Positions 41,835 through 50,412 of a DNA stretch of 64,000 nucleotides are shown here, one piece after another (position 1 is the first letter of the stretch; each line of letters opens with the position of its first letter). Location of the stretch: contig MKTW01000002.1 of NCBI GenBank assembly GCA_001898405.1, positions 249,719 to 313,718 on the forward strand. Direction: 5' to 3'. The stretch comes from Sphingobacteriales bacterium 44-61. Lineage in GTDB: Bacteria > Bacteroidota > Bacteroidia > Chitinophagales > Chitinophagaceae. Below the pieces are notes generated by a model. It ran no database searches and was not told where the DNA came from. It was given only the letters and a program-made list of their open reading frames with translations. The position numbers were made by a program, and so were the translations under genes.

Positions 41835-42962
41835 ATGATAAGGACAGTGCAAAAGAAAGGACTACTTATTATATTCTTCCTGTGGGCTTTCCAGTTCCAC
41901 TCCTACTCACAGGCGGTGACGGGTATCTGGCGGGGTTATTTTATCGGCAATGCCGGCGAATATTACAGGCTTGAGTTCCAGATAAGTCAAAGCCCCAGCG
42001 GGCAGGTTTCTATTAAAGGAGTGTCTTACTCCTGGCAGGATGATAAACGCTTTTATGGCAAAGCTACCATGACCGGCAGCTACGTCGCCTCCACGCAAAA
42101 TTTCCGGATCCACGAAATACAAACAGTAGAAGTGCAAAATGCCATGGGCGGCACCTGTATCATGAACTATGATCTGCGTTATACCCGCTCAGGCAAAGAA
42201 GAATTCCTGGAAGGCACTTACCTGGGCAAACAGGAAGTGAAGGGCCGCGAAAACCCTTATGAATGGGGCGACTGTGGTGGTGGCCGCGTTTCCCTGCGCA
42301 AAGTGCCCACTACGGAGTTTTATCTCGAACCTTTCCTGAGAAATGACAAAGCTACGGCCAGTCCAAAGCCTCCCGCTAAAGCACCGGCCAAAAAATCCCC
42401 GGTAACACAGAACAATCTTACCACACCAAAAAAGACAACAACTCCTCCAAGAGTTGTTCAGAAACCTAAAACAAATCCACCTTCAAACAATACAGCAAAG
42501 AAAAATATTACCGTTGAACCAAAAACGGATACTGTCGCAAAACTACCTCCGGTAGAAAAACCGAAGATCGAGGCCAGGCCCGCCCTTCCGCAAGTGCCTA
42601 CTCCGGCAGTGTTGAAAACAAGAGCGAATGAATTGATGAAAGCACTGGTAGTGCACGACCCCAATGTTGAAATAAAGCTTTTTGATAATGGTGAAATAGA
42701 TGGCGACACTATTTCCGTTTACCTGGATAAAAGGCTGGTACTTTCCAATAAACTGCTGACCGCAAACCCGCTTACGCTTAAGATAAAAATGGATGAAGAG
42801 AATCCGGAGCATGAATTGGTGATGGTGGCAGAAAACCTGGGACGTATACCACCCAATACATCCCTGATGATCGTTGAAGCCGGCGACCAGCGGTTTGAAG
42901 TAAGGATCACTTCCACCGAACAAAAAAATGCCGTGGTACGGTTCCGATATGAAAAACCCTGA
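41835..42962 (+). CDS. Secreted two-domain protein, paralogue A
   Basis: About 375 residues from the ATG at 41835 (MIRTVQKKGLLIIFFLW); the signal peptide ends near HSYSQAV. The first domain (VTGIWRGYFIGN..., closing with GTYLGKQE) is beta-rich and lipocalin-like. A Pro/Lys/Thr linker follows, then a ~110-residue C-terminal module with FDNGEIDGDTISVYLD, VMVAENLGRIPPNTSLMIV and VVRFRYEKP. The next gene has the same two domains without the linker. Not assigned to a known family; no catalytic residues recognised. Probably periplasmic or surface attached. Confidence 0.65.
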   Translation: MIRTVQKKGLLIIFFLWAFQFHSYSQAVTGIWRGYFIGNAGEYYRLEFQISQSPSGQVSIKGVSYSWQDDKRFYGKATMTGSYVASTQNFRIHEIQTVEVQNAMGGTCIMNYDLRYTRSGKEEFLEGTYLGKQEVKGRENPYEWGDCGGGRVSLRKVPTTEFYLEPFLRNDKATASPKPPAKAPAKKSPVTQNNLTTPKKTTTPPRVVQKPKTNPPSNNTAKKNITVEPKTDTVAKLPPVEKPKIEARPALPQVPTPAVLKTRANELMKALVVHDPNVEIKLFDNGEIDGDTISVYLDKRLVLSNKLLTANPLTLKIKMDEENPEHELVMVAENLGRIPPNTSLMIVEAGDQRFEVRITSTEQKNAVVRFRYEKP

Positions 42963-43026
42963 TAGTTTTAACCGCTTCTGTAATTTTTTTAAATAGCTTA
43001 AGGATTTTCCGCTATTTTCATTTTTC

Positions 43027-43848
43027 ATGCAACGATCAACCGGACTACTCCTCTTTTTATTGTTAAGCGCCTGTTGCTGTGCGCAGGAAATTAATGGCTT
43101 CTGGAAAGGGCGCCTGATGATGGAACCGGGTGGCTGCTTCCCTGTTTATAATATCGAGTTCCAGTTGCAGGTAATAGGTACAAGGATCAGCGGCACATCC
43201 TATCACTACTCCGACACCACCAACTATGTAAAAGAACTATTTGAAGGGGTCTATGACACCACTACCAAATCACTTGTTATAGAAGAGCAGAAAGTTTCTG
43301 TTTTCCGCATCCCGGCGGATTGTATTCCCTGCATTAAAAAATATACACTCACTTATCATACAGACGGAAAAGAAGAACAGTTGCGTGGAAGCTGGACAGG
43401 AAAAACCATGGACGGCAAAACCACCTGCCCTGCCGGCACCATCATTATGACGCGGATACAAAAGCCTGCGTTCAAACCAGAACTTCCTCCGGAGCTATTG
43501 GCAAAGAAAAACGAACTGGTCAAAGAAATTTTTGTAGACACAGGAACTATCAGGCTTGATTTTTATGACAATGGCCAGGTAGATGGCGATACCATTTCTG
43601 TATATGCAAACAATATTCCCATCGTATCAAGAAAGATGCTCACCACAAAACCTGTAACAGTTTTTGTGCGGATCACATTGGAAGAACAATTCCAGGAAGT
43701 GATCATGGTTGGAGAAAACCTTGGCTCCATCCCTCCCAACACCGCGTTGATGATCATCAATGCAGATGATAAACGTTACCAGCTTTTTCTTACATCTGAT
43801 GAAAAGAAAAATGCGTTGGTACGATTTATTTATCAACGACCTAAGTAG
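43027..43848 (+). CDS. Secreted two-domain protein, paralogue B
   Basis: 273 residues. Signal peptide ends after CCCAQE. Domain order follows the gene upstream: beta-rich lipocalin-like part (INGFWKGRLMMEPGG..., GSWTGKTMDG) and a C-terminal module with FYDNGQVDGDTISVYANN, VIMVGENLGSIPPNTALMI and ALVRFIYQRP. The linker of paralogue A is missing. Four cysteines in the first domain (C-F-P and CIPC) might form disulfides. Function unknown. The 64-base gap from paralogue A suggests a tandem duplication. Confidence 0.65.
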   Translation: MQRSTGLLLFLLLSACCCAQEINGFWKGRLMMEPGGCFPVYNIEFQLQVIGTRISGTSYHYSDTTNYVKELFEGVYDTTTKSLVIEEQKVSVFRIPADCIPCIKKYTLTYHTDGKEEQLRGSWTGKTMDGKTTCPAGTIIMTRIQKPAFKPELPPELLAKKNELVKEIFVDTGTIRLDFYDNGQVDGDTISVYANNIPIVSRKMLTTKPVTVFVRITLEEQFQEVIMVGENLGSIPPNTALMIINADDKRYQLFLTSDEKKNALVRFIYQRPK

Positions 43849-43918
43849 TTTGTTAAAATTTATATTGTTCCTCTGGCATGGTTTTTTTGTAATACCTGTG
43901 TATTAAAACACATGTTTT

Positions 43919-44551
43919 ATGAAAAAATTCATGATCGTACTGGTTGTTGCAGTATCTGCCACAACTATACATGCGCAGAATCTATCGTTTGGTCCTACAG
44001 CAGGTTTTGGACATAGCTGGACCAGTTCGGACAATGGATCACAGAACGGAAGATTCCATTCATCTTATAACATTGGGGGAAAATTAGTCTACAGTTTTAT
44101 AAGCCACTGGGGCGTTAGTGCCGATGTAAAATTTTCCAGCGAAGGGGAAACTTTGGGACTTAACAACGACAACAAAACAGTGATGCGTGCCAATTATATC
44201 CGCATACCATTGCAGGGTATTTATTTCTTTGGCGATTATGGCAACAGGCTTCGTCCTAAAATATCAGTCGGTCCTTCTTTCGGCTTTTTAGTTGGTGGTG
44301 AAACAAAACAACACGCTGACGGGCGCGTGGTCTCTACAATAAAAACAAAGGACCTTGCAGAAAATTTTGATTTCGGCCTCACCGGTGCAGCCGGCCTGAA
44401 TTACCGCCTCACAAGAGGAACCTGGCTGAATGCTGATATCGCCTATTATCATGGATTAACTGATATGGCTTCATCTGCAGTGGACGCAAAGAACAGAAAT
44501 ATTGGTGTGAATGTGGGCGTGTTGTTTCCTTTGGGAACTCTCAAGAAATAG
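43919..44551 (+). CDS. Outer-membrane beta-barrel (porin-like) protein
   Basis: 210 residues. Signal peptide ends at IHAQN; strands follow the OmpW/porin-family pattern (LSFGPTAGFGHSW, GGKLVYSFISHWGVSADVKFSS, LRPKISVGPSFGFLVGG, GVNVGVLFPLG). A small 8-strand outer-membrane barrel is likely. No ligand can be named. The stop codon lies at the edge of the large palindromic repeat that separates it from the M28 peptidase gene. Confidence 0.75.
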   Translation: MKKFMIVLVVAVSATTIHAQNLSFGPTAGFGHSWTSSDNGSQNGRFHSSYNIGGKLVYSFISHWGVSADVKFSSEGETLGLNNDNKTVMRANYIRIPLQGIYFFGDYGNRLRPKISVGPSFGFLVGGETKQHADGRVVSTIKTKDLAENFDFGLTGAAGLNYRLTRGTWLNADIAYYHGLTDMASSAVDAKNRNIGVNVGVLFPLGTLKK

Positions 44552-44730
44552 TCGGGATTCGATAGTCCACTTCCCGCTGTCACCCCGGCCCTGGTTTAGG
44601 AAATTAACTTGAATAGTACATTAAGAGCCGGGGTCTCCTCAACGTTGAGGAGACCCCGGCTCTTATATTCTTTAAACTTGTATGTGTACTAAACCAGGGC
44701 CGGGGTGACAGTGGACTATCAACTCCCGAC
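44551..44730. repeat. Nested intergenic palindrome, copy 2 (bidirectional terminator-like)
   Basis: It fills the whole gap between two convergent genes. A perfect 23-base outer pair (44577-44599 with 44689-44711) encloses a perfect 42-base palindrome without loop (44623-44664, GAGCCGGGGTCTCCTCAAC and its complement). Further out, GTCGGGA and GATAGTCCA (44551-44569) pair with TGGACTATC and TCCCGAC (44712-44730). Homologous to the element at 35200-35365. Confidence 0.9.
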
Positions 44731-44735
44731 TGAAA

Positions 44736-46313
44736 CTAGAATCCCCGTTGATTTCCTCTTGGTTGAGGAAGTTCTTTCCTTGGCAGTTTCTCATCTCTCA
44801 TTGCTGCATTATATACAAATGAAGCAACGATAACAGAGATCTGCTGAAGATCTTCGGCGATCAGGTGATCATAGGAATCCATATTGGTATGGTGAGTGCG
44901 GGTATTGTACTCGATCGGGTCCTGGATAAACTGGAAGCCGGGCAGGCCTACTGCATCAAATGACTGGTGATCGGTACCACCGGTATTGGAAATAGTGATC
45001 CATTTTGCACCCATATCATGGAAAGGCGTCAGCCATTGAGTAAAGATATCTTTCACTTTGTCATTGCCCTGGAGATAGATCCCTCTTATCTTACCTGTTC
45101 CATTATCGATATTGAAATAAGAAGAGAACTTTGCATGATCAGGTTTCAGTTCCATTGTAGCGGGATCTGCAAAATGATTTTTTACATAGTTTCTTGAACC
45201 CAGCAGGCCTTGCTCTTCACCACTCCATAATGCGATGCGGATGGTGCGGCGGGGTTGGATGTTCAGGCTTTTCAGGATACGAACTGCTTCCATCATTACA
45301 GCGCTGCCTGCAGCATTATCTGTAGCACCGGTTGCAGATTGCCAGCTATCCAGGTGAGCACCCAGCATTACGATCTCATCTTTCAATGCAGGATCAGTAC
45401 CTTTTATTTCAGCAATTACATTGTATCCTTTGGTGTCTTTTTGATTGAATTCGGATTTTACATCTACGTCCAGCTTAACAGGCACACCACTTTTTGCCAG
45501 GCGGCAGATTGTGCCATAATCTTCAGCCGTAACCATGATATCAAGGAAATTATCAGGAGCGCCAGCAGCATAGCTACCTCCACCCTGAACAAATAAAGTT
45601 CCATCATGACCACGGGGGCTGCTGCTAAGAATTGCTACAGCACCTTCTTTATCAGCCATTGCTCTCAGCACATTCAGCACTTGTGCAGGGCCCTGGTTAC
45701 GGGCAAACTGCTCACGCATGCGGCGCATTGCTGCTGTATCTGCAGGGCGGCGCTGGGCCTGCGGCTCTGCTGCGGCCATTTTATCCAGTTCCTCGTCGGT
45801 ATAACGTGTAGCATCAGCTTTAAATGTTTGCCTCAATGTATCATTGCGGTAAATCACCAGCACTTTCCCTTTCATTTTTCCCTGGTACTGCAACAATCCA
45901 ACAGAATCTTTTGCTTCGATCAGCAATACTTCTGCACTTTTTAAGCCGGAAGTACTTTTTGTCCAGGTTTTTGGATAAGCGATCATGGGTTTGTAATAAG
46001 GAGCGGTCAAAGCCACATAGCTTTTTTTCAATTCCCATCCTTTTCCAAATTCGCCCCAAGGTTCCAGTGCAGCGCCAGACAATCCCCATTTAGCAAGGGT
46101 TTCTTTTGCCCAGGTTGCAGCTTTTGTGTAGCCGGGAGAGCCAGACAATCTTGGACCATTAGCATCAGTAAGATGGAAAGCAATATCCATTACCTGGGAT
46201 TTGGCTGTTCCTTCATTTTTGATCTTGTTAATGACATCCATGTTCAGCTTTTCCTGAGCTGACAATAGCTGTCCTACAAATAATAAAGACAACACAGCAG
46301 TTAATCTTCTCAT
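44736..46313 (-). CDS. Secreted M28-family zinc aminopeptidase
   Basis: 525 residues. Signal peptide ends near LLSAQE. A PA-like insert lies in the first half, and the M28 catalytic core follows with LGAHLDSWQSATGATDNAAG (first zinc His/Asp), ALWSGEEQGLLGSRNYV (catalytic glutamate pair), YFNIDNG and NTGGTDHQSFDAVGLPG (last His). It is similar to glutamate carboxypeptidase/carboxypeptidase Q-like members. Removes N-terminal residues from peptides in the periplasm or outside the cell. Confidence 0.9.
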   Translation of the reverse strand: MRRLTAVLSLLFVGQLLSAQEKLNMDVINKIKNEGTAKSQVMDIAFHLTDANGPRLSGSPGYTKAATWAKETLAKWGLSGAALEPWGEFGKGWELKKSYVALTAPYYKPMIAYPKTWTKSTSGLKSAEVLLIEAKDSVGLLQYQGKMKGKVLVIYRNDTLRQTFKADATRYTDEELDKMAAAEPQAQRRPADTAAMRRMREQFARNQGPAQVLNVLRAMADKEGAVAILSSSPRGHDGTLFVQGGGSYAAGAPDNFLDIMVTAEDYGTICRLAKSGVPVKLDVDVKSEFNQKDTKGYNVIAEIKGTDPALKDEIVMLGAHLDSWQSATGATDNAAGSAVMMEAVRILKSLNIQPRRTIRIALWSGEEQGLLGSRNYVKNHFADPATMELKPDHAKFSSYFNIDNGTGKIRGIYLQGNDKVKDIFTQWLTPFHDMGAKWITISNTGGTDHQSFDAVGLPGFQFIQDPIEYNTRTHHTNMDSYDHLIAEDLQQISVIVASFVYNAAMRDEKLPRKELPQPRGNQRGF

Positions 46314-46422
46314 GATAAATTGATTTTGAATAAGTGTGAAAGATAAACTAAAACACGACTTAGACGGTGATCAGGAAAGAAAACTTTCTGCCAGCCGGGA
46401 CTTTTTTGAAGAATGGCTGCCC

Positions 46423-47052
46423 CTATTTTACTACCATAAAGTTGATCGTATCCTTTGGCCCTCCGCAATTGAGCATGGTGGCCTTGTATTGCGGATGATT
46501 GATGCCCAGGTAAGGATTACGCACAGAATCGTTCCGGCTAAGCCAGTGGCCCGGCTGATCTTCCCCAAAAGCCATCGGGCATTCCTGCCAGTAGATCTTT
46601 TCCCTGTCGTAACGGGAAATGATGAAAAGAAGCCGCAGGTTTTCCGACAAAGCATTGAATGCCGTTCTTTTTGCATCGAGTGATGGATTCGCAATTATAT
46701 TGGAGGCTTCCGACCGGGCATTGCCCAAAGGATCGAGCGCTGATTCGTAAATACCGGTGGTATCTTTACGCAACTCTTCGATCTTGACGCTGTCAAGCGC
46801 AGTTTTCAGTTCCTGGCCATATTTTGACACTGCTGCAGTATCCCATTGCACAAGGCCTTCTGCCAATGAATAATAAGCATTGAGCATGGTTTGAATGGAT
46901 TGATTGAATGCATCGCTATGCTTACTCACGGCCAGGGGCACAGGCGGAGGGCCTGAAGGGCCTCTGGAACCGGAACGGAACTTGAACAACCAAAGCAAGT
47001 AACCTGCTGCAATCAGGATAAGCACAAGCAGGATCAGGAAAACTTTTTTCAT
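46423..47052 (-). CDS. DUF3347 protein, membrane anchored
   Basis: 209 residues. N-terminal membrane helix (VFLILLVLILIAAGYLLWLF) then a helical domain matching DUF3347: YYSLAEGLVQWDTAAVSKYG, LRLLFIISRYDREKIYW, QECPMAFGEDQPGHWLSR, RNPYLG and MLNCGG. In other Bacteroidota this domain is found alone or fused to CusB-like copper efflux adaptors; the CPM and CG pairs suggest a metal-binding role. No efflux genes are adjacent. Own promoter box upstream. Confidence 0.8.
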   Translation of the reverse strand: MKKVFLILLVLILIAAGYLLWLFKFRSGSRGPSGPPPVPLAVSKHSDAFNQSIQTMLNAYYSLAEGLVQWDTAAVSKYGQELKTALDSVKIEELRKDTTGIYESALDPLGNARSEASNIIANPSLDAKRTAFNALSENLRLLFIISRYDREKIYWQECPMAFGEDQPGHWLSRNDSVRNPYLGINHPQYKATMLNCGGPKDTINFMVVK

Positions 47053-47068
47053 CAGGTAACCATTTCAA

Positions 47069-47076
47069 CAAAGATA
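47069..47076 (-). promoter_or_regulatory. -7 box TATCTTTG of the DUF3347 gene
   Basis: Perfect TAnnTTTG box 16 bases before the ATG. A TTG lies upstream but with a short 13-base spacer. Confidence 0.45.
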
Positions 47077-47104
47077 ATAGCCGGGAGGGCAAGGTGGAAT
47101 TCTT

Positions 47105-47112
47105 TATTTTTG
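47105..47112 (+). promoter_or_regulatory. -7 box TATTTTTG of the ABC-F gene
   Basis: Perfect TAnnTTTG match 50 bases before the ATG, in the gap shared with the DUF3347 gene. No -33 TTG. Confidence 0.4.
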
Positions 47113-47162
47113 CGGGATTCGGAATGCCGGTTAATGCCGGTTTGGATCATTAATTATTGAAA

Positions 47163-49130
47163 ATGTTAGCAGGATTACAAAACGTCACATTCGAATTTGG
47201 AGCAAGGGTCATCCTGGAAGATGCCACCTGGCATATCCAACCCGGGGAAAGGATCGGCTTGATCGGTTATAACGGCACAGGAAAATCAACCCTCCTGAAA
47301 TTGCTGGTAGGGCAATACAGTCCTTCTGCCGGCACCGTGGAAAGAAGCAGGACCACTACTATCGGTTACCTGCACCAGGACCTTTTGAGTTTTGATACCA
47401 ACGAGTCCATCCTCCAGGTGGCACTCAGCGCTTTTGAAAGAGTATTGCTGCTGGAAAAGGAAATAGAAGAATTGGGGAAAGAACTGGAAAAGACCGGTGA
47501 TGAGAAAGTATTGCATGAGTATTCGGATAAGCTGCATGAACTGGAAACGCTCGGAGGTTATGATATCCATCACCGCACAGAAGAAGTGCTGCAAGGGTTG
47601 GGCTTCTCCAATGCCGATCTGCAGCGCCCCTATAAAGAATTCAGTGGTGGTTGGAGAATGCGTGTATTATTAGCCAAAATGATTCTGCAGGCGCCAGATC
47701 TTCTTTTGCTTGACGAACCGACCAATCACCTTGACCTCCCTTCCATTGAATGGCTGGAAAAATATCTGCTGCACTACCAGGGTTCTGTGGTGATCGTCAG
47801 CCACGATAAATATTTCCTTAACCGGATGGTGACTAAGATCGTGGAATTGTATCAGCAGGAACTGCATATCTACAATGGCAATTATGACTTTTATGAAAAA
47901 GAAAAAGCCATCCGTATAGATCTGCAGCAAAAAGCTTACGAAAACCAGCAGGATTATATCCGCCAGCAGGAACGCTTTGTAGAACGTTTTAAGGCAAAAG
48001 CCAGTAAGGCTGCGCAAGCACAAAGTATACAGAAGCGGCTCGACAAACTGGAGCGTATCGAAGACGTAGCCATTGAACGGCCGAATATCCGGATCAATTT
48101 CCGGGTGGATAAAACACCGGGACGGGTATTGGTGGAATTGAAGGATATATCCAAATCATTCGGTGATAATATCATCGTCGAAGGAACCTCTGCAGAAATT
48201 GACCGTGGGGATAAGATCGCGCTGATCGGGGCTAACGGCAAGGGAAAATCGACCCTGCTGCGGATCATTGCGGGTGCAGAAAGCTATGAAGGAGACCGTA
48301 AATGGGGGCATAACGTGGAAGAAAGCTTTTATGCACAGCACCAGTTGGAAGCGCTCAATGTCAACAATACCATCCTGGATGAGATGAAAGAGTGCGGCAG
48401 CCAGATGACTGACCTGGAATTGCGCACCCTATTGGGATGTTTCCTTTTCAGCGGCGATGATTCAGATAAAAAGATCAGGGTATTGAGCGGTGGTGAAAAA
48501 GCACGGGTAGCACTGGCCAAAACAATGGTAAGCAAGGCCAATTTCCTGATGTTGGACGAGCCGACCAACCACCTCGACATGCACAGCTGCGACCTGTTGA
48601 TCGATGCACTGAATAAATATGAAGGCAGCCTGATCCTCGTAAGCCACGACCGCTATTTTGTTTCCAAAACAGCCAATAAGATATGGGAGATCGTTGATCA
48701 TAAAGTAAAAGAATTCAAAGGCGGTTATGATGAATGGGTAGCCTGGAAAGAACGCATGGCCAAACAGGAAGCAGAACAGAAAAAAGCAGAAAGCAAATCA
48801 TCCAAAACAGATAAGCCGGAAGCAAAAACAGCCGCCAAACCCATTGCAGCACCCGTAAGCCAGCCTGCTTCTGCACCTATCAACAAAGAAGCAAAAAAAG
48901 AATTGCAGAAGCAACAGCGGCTCTTCCAGCAACTGGAAGAAAAGATCGCGCAGCTCAATAAAGAAAAAGCAAGGCTGGAAGCTTCACTGGCTGATCCGGC
49001 AACTTATACAGACAAAAACAAGTTCAAAGAAGCAGAAGATGCTTATAAAAAAACAGGAACAGAGCTTTCGCAATTGGATACGCAGTATGAGCAGGTTTTT
49101 GAAAAAATAATGGAGCTCGAAAAGAACTGA
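47163..49130 (+). CDS. ABC-F family ATPase
   Basis: 655 residues from the ATG at 47163; a TTG two codons earlier is also possible. Two ABC domains in one chain without membrane helices: Walker A GYNGTGKST and GANGKGKST, signatures FSGGWRMRVLLA and LSGGEKARVALA, and two LLDEP/MLDEP boxes with TNHLD. The arm/PtIM segment between them and a C-terminal lysine/alanine-rich linker plus coiled coil (QKQQRLFQQLEEKIAQLNKEK) fit the Uup/YheS-like branch, which acts on ribosomes or on branched DNA. Antibiotic resistance is not implied. A strong terminator follows. Confidence 0.92.
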   Translation: MLAGLQNVTFEFGARVILEDATWHIQPGERIGLIGYNGTGKSTLLKLLVGQYSPSAGTVERSRTTTIGYLHQDLLSFDTNESILQVALSAFERVLLLEKEIEELGKELEKTGDEKVLHEYSDKLHELETLGGYDIHHRTEEVLQGLGFSNADLQRPYKEFSGGWRMRVLLAKMILQAPDLLLLDEPTNHLDLPSIEWLEKYLLHYQGSVVIVSHDKYFLNRMVTKIVELYQQELHIYNGNYDFYEKEKAIRIDLQQKAYENQQDYIRQQERFVERFKAKASKAAQAQSIQKRLDKLERIEDVAIERPNIRINFRVDKTPGRVLVELKDISKSFGDNIIVEGTSAEIDRGDKIALIGANGKGKSTLLRIIAGAESYEGDRKWGHNVEESFYAQHQLEALNVNNTILDEMKECGSQMTDLELRTLLGCFLFSGDDSDKKIRVLSGGEKARVALAKTMVSKANFLMLDEPTNHLDMHSCDLLIDALNKYEGSLILVSHDRYFVSKTANKIWEIVDHKVKEFKGGYDEWVAWKERMAKQEAEQKKAESKSSKTDKPEAKTAAKPIAAPVSQPASAPINKEAKKELQKQQRLFQQLEEKIAQLNKEKARLEASLADPATYTDKNKFKEAEDAYKKTGTELSQLDTQYEQVFEKIMELEKN

Positions 49131-49153
49131 TCGTATACCCTGCCCATAAAAGA

Positions 49154-49203
49154 GAACCGTAATAATGCCGGAAACTGCTGGCGTTATTACGGTTTTTCGT
49201 TTT
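49154..49203 (+). terminator. Terminator of the ABC-F gene
   Basis: AACCGTAATAA-T-GCC (49155-49169) pairs with GGC-G-TTATTACGGTT (49180-49194) over 15 positions with one G-T pair, followed by TTTTTCGTTTT. Confidence 0.9.
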
Positions 49204-49351
49204 AAAAATCACTGATAAAGCCTTCCTTAAACCCTTTCTGAATACAAAAAGATAATCTTACGCCTGTTTTATGGCACGCCGATTGAGTTATCTTCGACAT
49301 GTCACCTGTAAACCAGCGTTACGGGAATTAAGTAACCTAAAAACTTAGCGT

Positions 49352-49843
49352 ATGAAAAAAATGTTGACGGCTATTGCCCTTTCGGCCATGCTCTTTTATT
49401 TGCCAGCTTGCAAAGGCAAGGTAAAAGATGCGGATGTGAAAACGGCAGTTGAAGCGGCCCTGGCCTCTACTCCGGGTTATTCCGGCCTGATGGTGGATGT
49501 AAAAGATGGTGCTGTAACTATTACAGGCGAAGTAACAGAAGCTTCTGCAAAGACCGCGCTTCAATCCACCGTATCGGCTGTAAAAGGCGTGAAATCCGTA
49601 CTGGATAACACAACCGTAATGGCTCCCCCACCTCCTCCTGCTCCTGATATAGCGGCTGATGACCCTCTCACTAAAGGAGTGACCGATGCGCTCAAAGATC
49701 ATCCTGGTATCAAAGCAACCGTCAATGATGGCGTTATCACTGTAACAGGTGAAATAAAAGCAGCGGATTGGAGAAAAGTGAAAATGGCGCTGGATGGTTT
49801 GAAACCCAAAAAAGTTGATGCAAGCGGTTTAAAAGTAAAATAA
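49352..49843 (+). CDS. Lipoprotein with two BON domains
   Basis: 163 residues. Lipobox FYLPAC, then two BON domains (about 26-90 and 98-160) separated by a proline stretch MAPPPPPAP. Each carries the typical GAVTITGEV or GVITVTGEI turn. BON proteins such as OsmY bind membranes and help keep the envelope stable under stress. Sits 15 bases before the SH3 gene, with which it likely forms a small operon. Confidence 0.88.
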   Translation: MKKMLTAIALSAMLFYLPACKGKVKDADVKTAVEAALASTPGYSGLMVDVKDGAVTITGEVTEASAKTALQSTVSAVKGVKSVLDNTTVMAPPPPPAPDIAADDPLTKGVTDALKDHPGIKATVNDGVITVTGEIKAADWRKVKMALDGLKPKKVDASGLKVK

Positions 49844-49858
49844 CCTAAAACTAATCTT

Positions 49859-50281
49859 ATGGCATTGCAAGATAAATACAAGGAATTGCTGGATGCGGCC
49901 AAAGCATCAGGCGTTAATAATCTCCAGGCAATAGAAAAAGACGGTGTATTGTATGTGGATGGGGAAGCTCCTTCAGGAGCAGTGAAAGACCAGTTATGGG
50001 ATATGTACAACAAGATCGATCCAAACTTTCTTGCCGGCGATATGGTAATGAATGTAAACGTAGCTGCAGCAGCTCCAGGCGCAAAAGCAAAAGTGACAAC
50101 AGAAAAATCAAACCTGAATATCCGTAAAGGCCCGGGCACAGATCAACCAATAGTAGGCAAAGCTGCCCATCATTCTATTGTAACACTGGTGAGCAAGACC
50201 AATGACCAGTGGTGGCTGATCAGAACAGATAAGGGAGAAGAAGGGTATGCATATGCACAATACCTGACACCGGAAGGATAA
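49859..50281 (+). CDS. BON-like/SH3 protein
   Basis: 140 residues, no signal peptide. The N-terminal half (LQAIEKDGVLYVDGEAPSGAVKDQLWDMY) resembles a BON or LysM-adjacent module; the C-terminal half is a bacterial SH3 domain (SNLNIRKGPGTDQPIVGKA, WWLIRTDKGEEGYAYAQYL). The same layout is seen in osmotic-stress proteins of Bacteroidota. Without a signal peptide the protein may be cytoplasmic or exported otherwise. Confidence 0.8.
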   Translation: MALQDKYKELLDAAKASGVNNLQAIEKDGVLYVDGEAPSGAVKDQLWDMYNKIDPNFLAGDMVMNVNVAAAAPGAKAKVTTEKSNLNIRKGPGTDQPIVGKAAHHSIVTLVSKTNDQWWLIRTDKGEEGYAYAQYLTPEG

Positions 50282-50301
50282 ATTTTTTATTCTTATGAAA
50301 G

Positions 50302-50338
50302 AAAGGCTGCCCGTTTGATAACAGGCAGCCTTTTTATA
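50302..50338 (+). terminator. Terminator of the BON/SH3 pair
   Basis: AAAGGCTGCC (50302-50311) pairs with GGCAGCCTTT (50324-50333), followed by TTTTTATATT. Confidence 0.9.
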
Positions 50339-50412
50339 TTGGTAAGGTTATTCCCTAAATGCATTATTTTGTGTAGAAATAACTCCTTGTCCAACCTGAT
50401 AAATCCCATTCG

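Noticed and set aside
47157-47162. TTG start for the ABC-F gene
   Set aside because: ATG two codons later gives the usual N-terminus (MLAGLQNVTFEFG).
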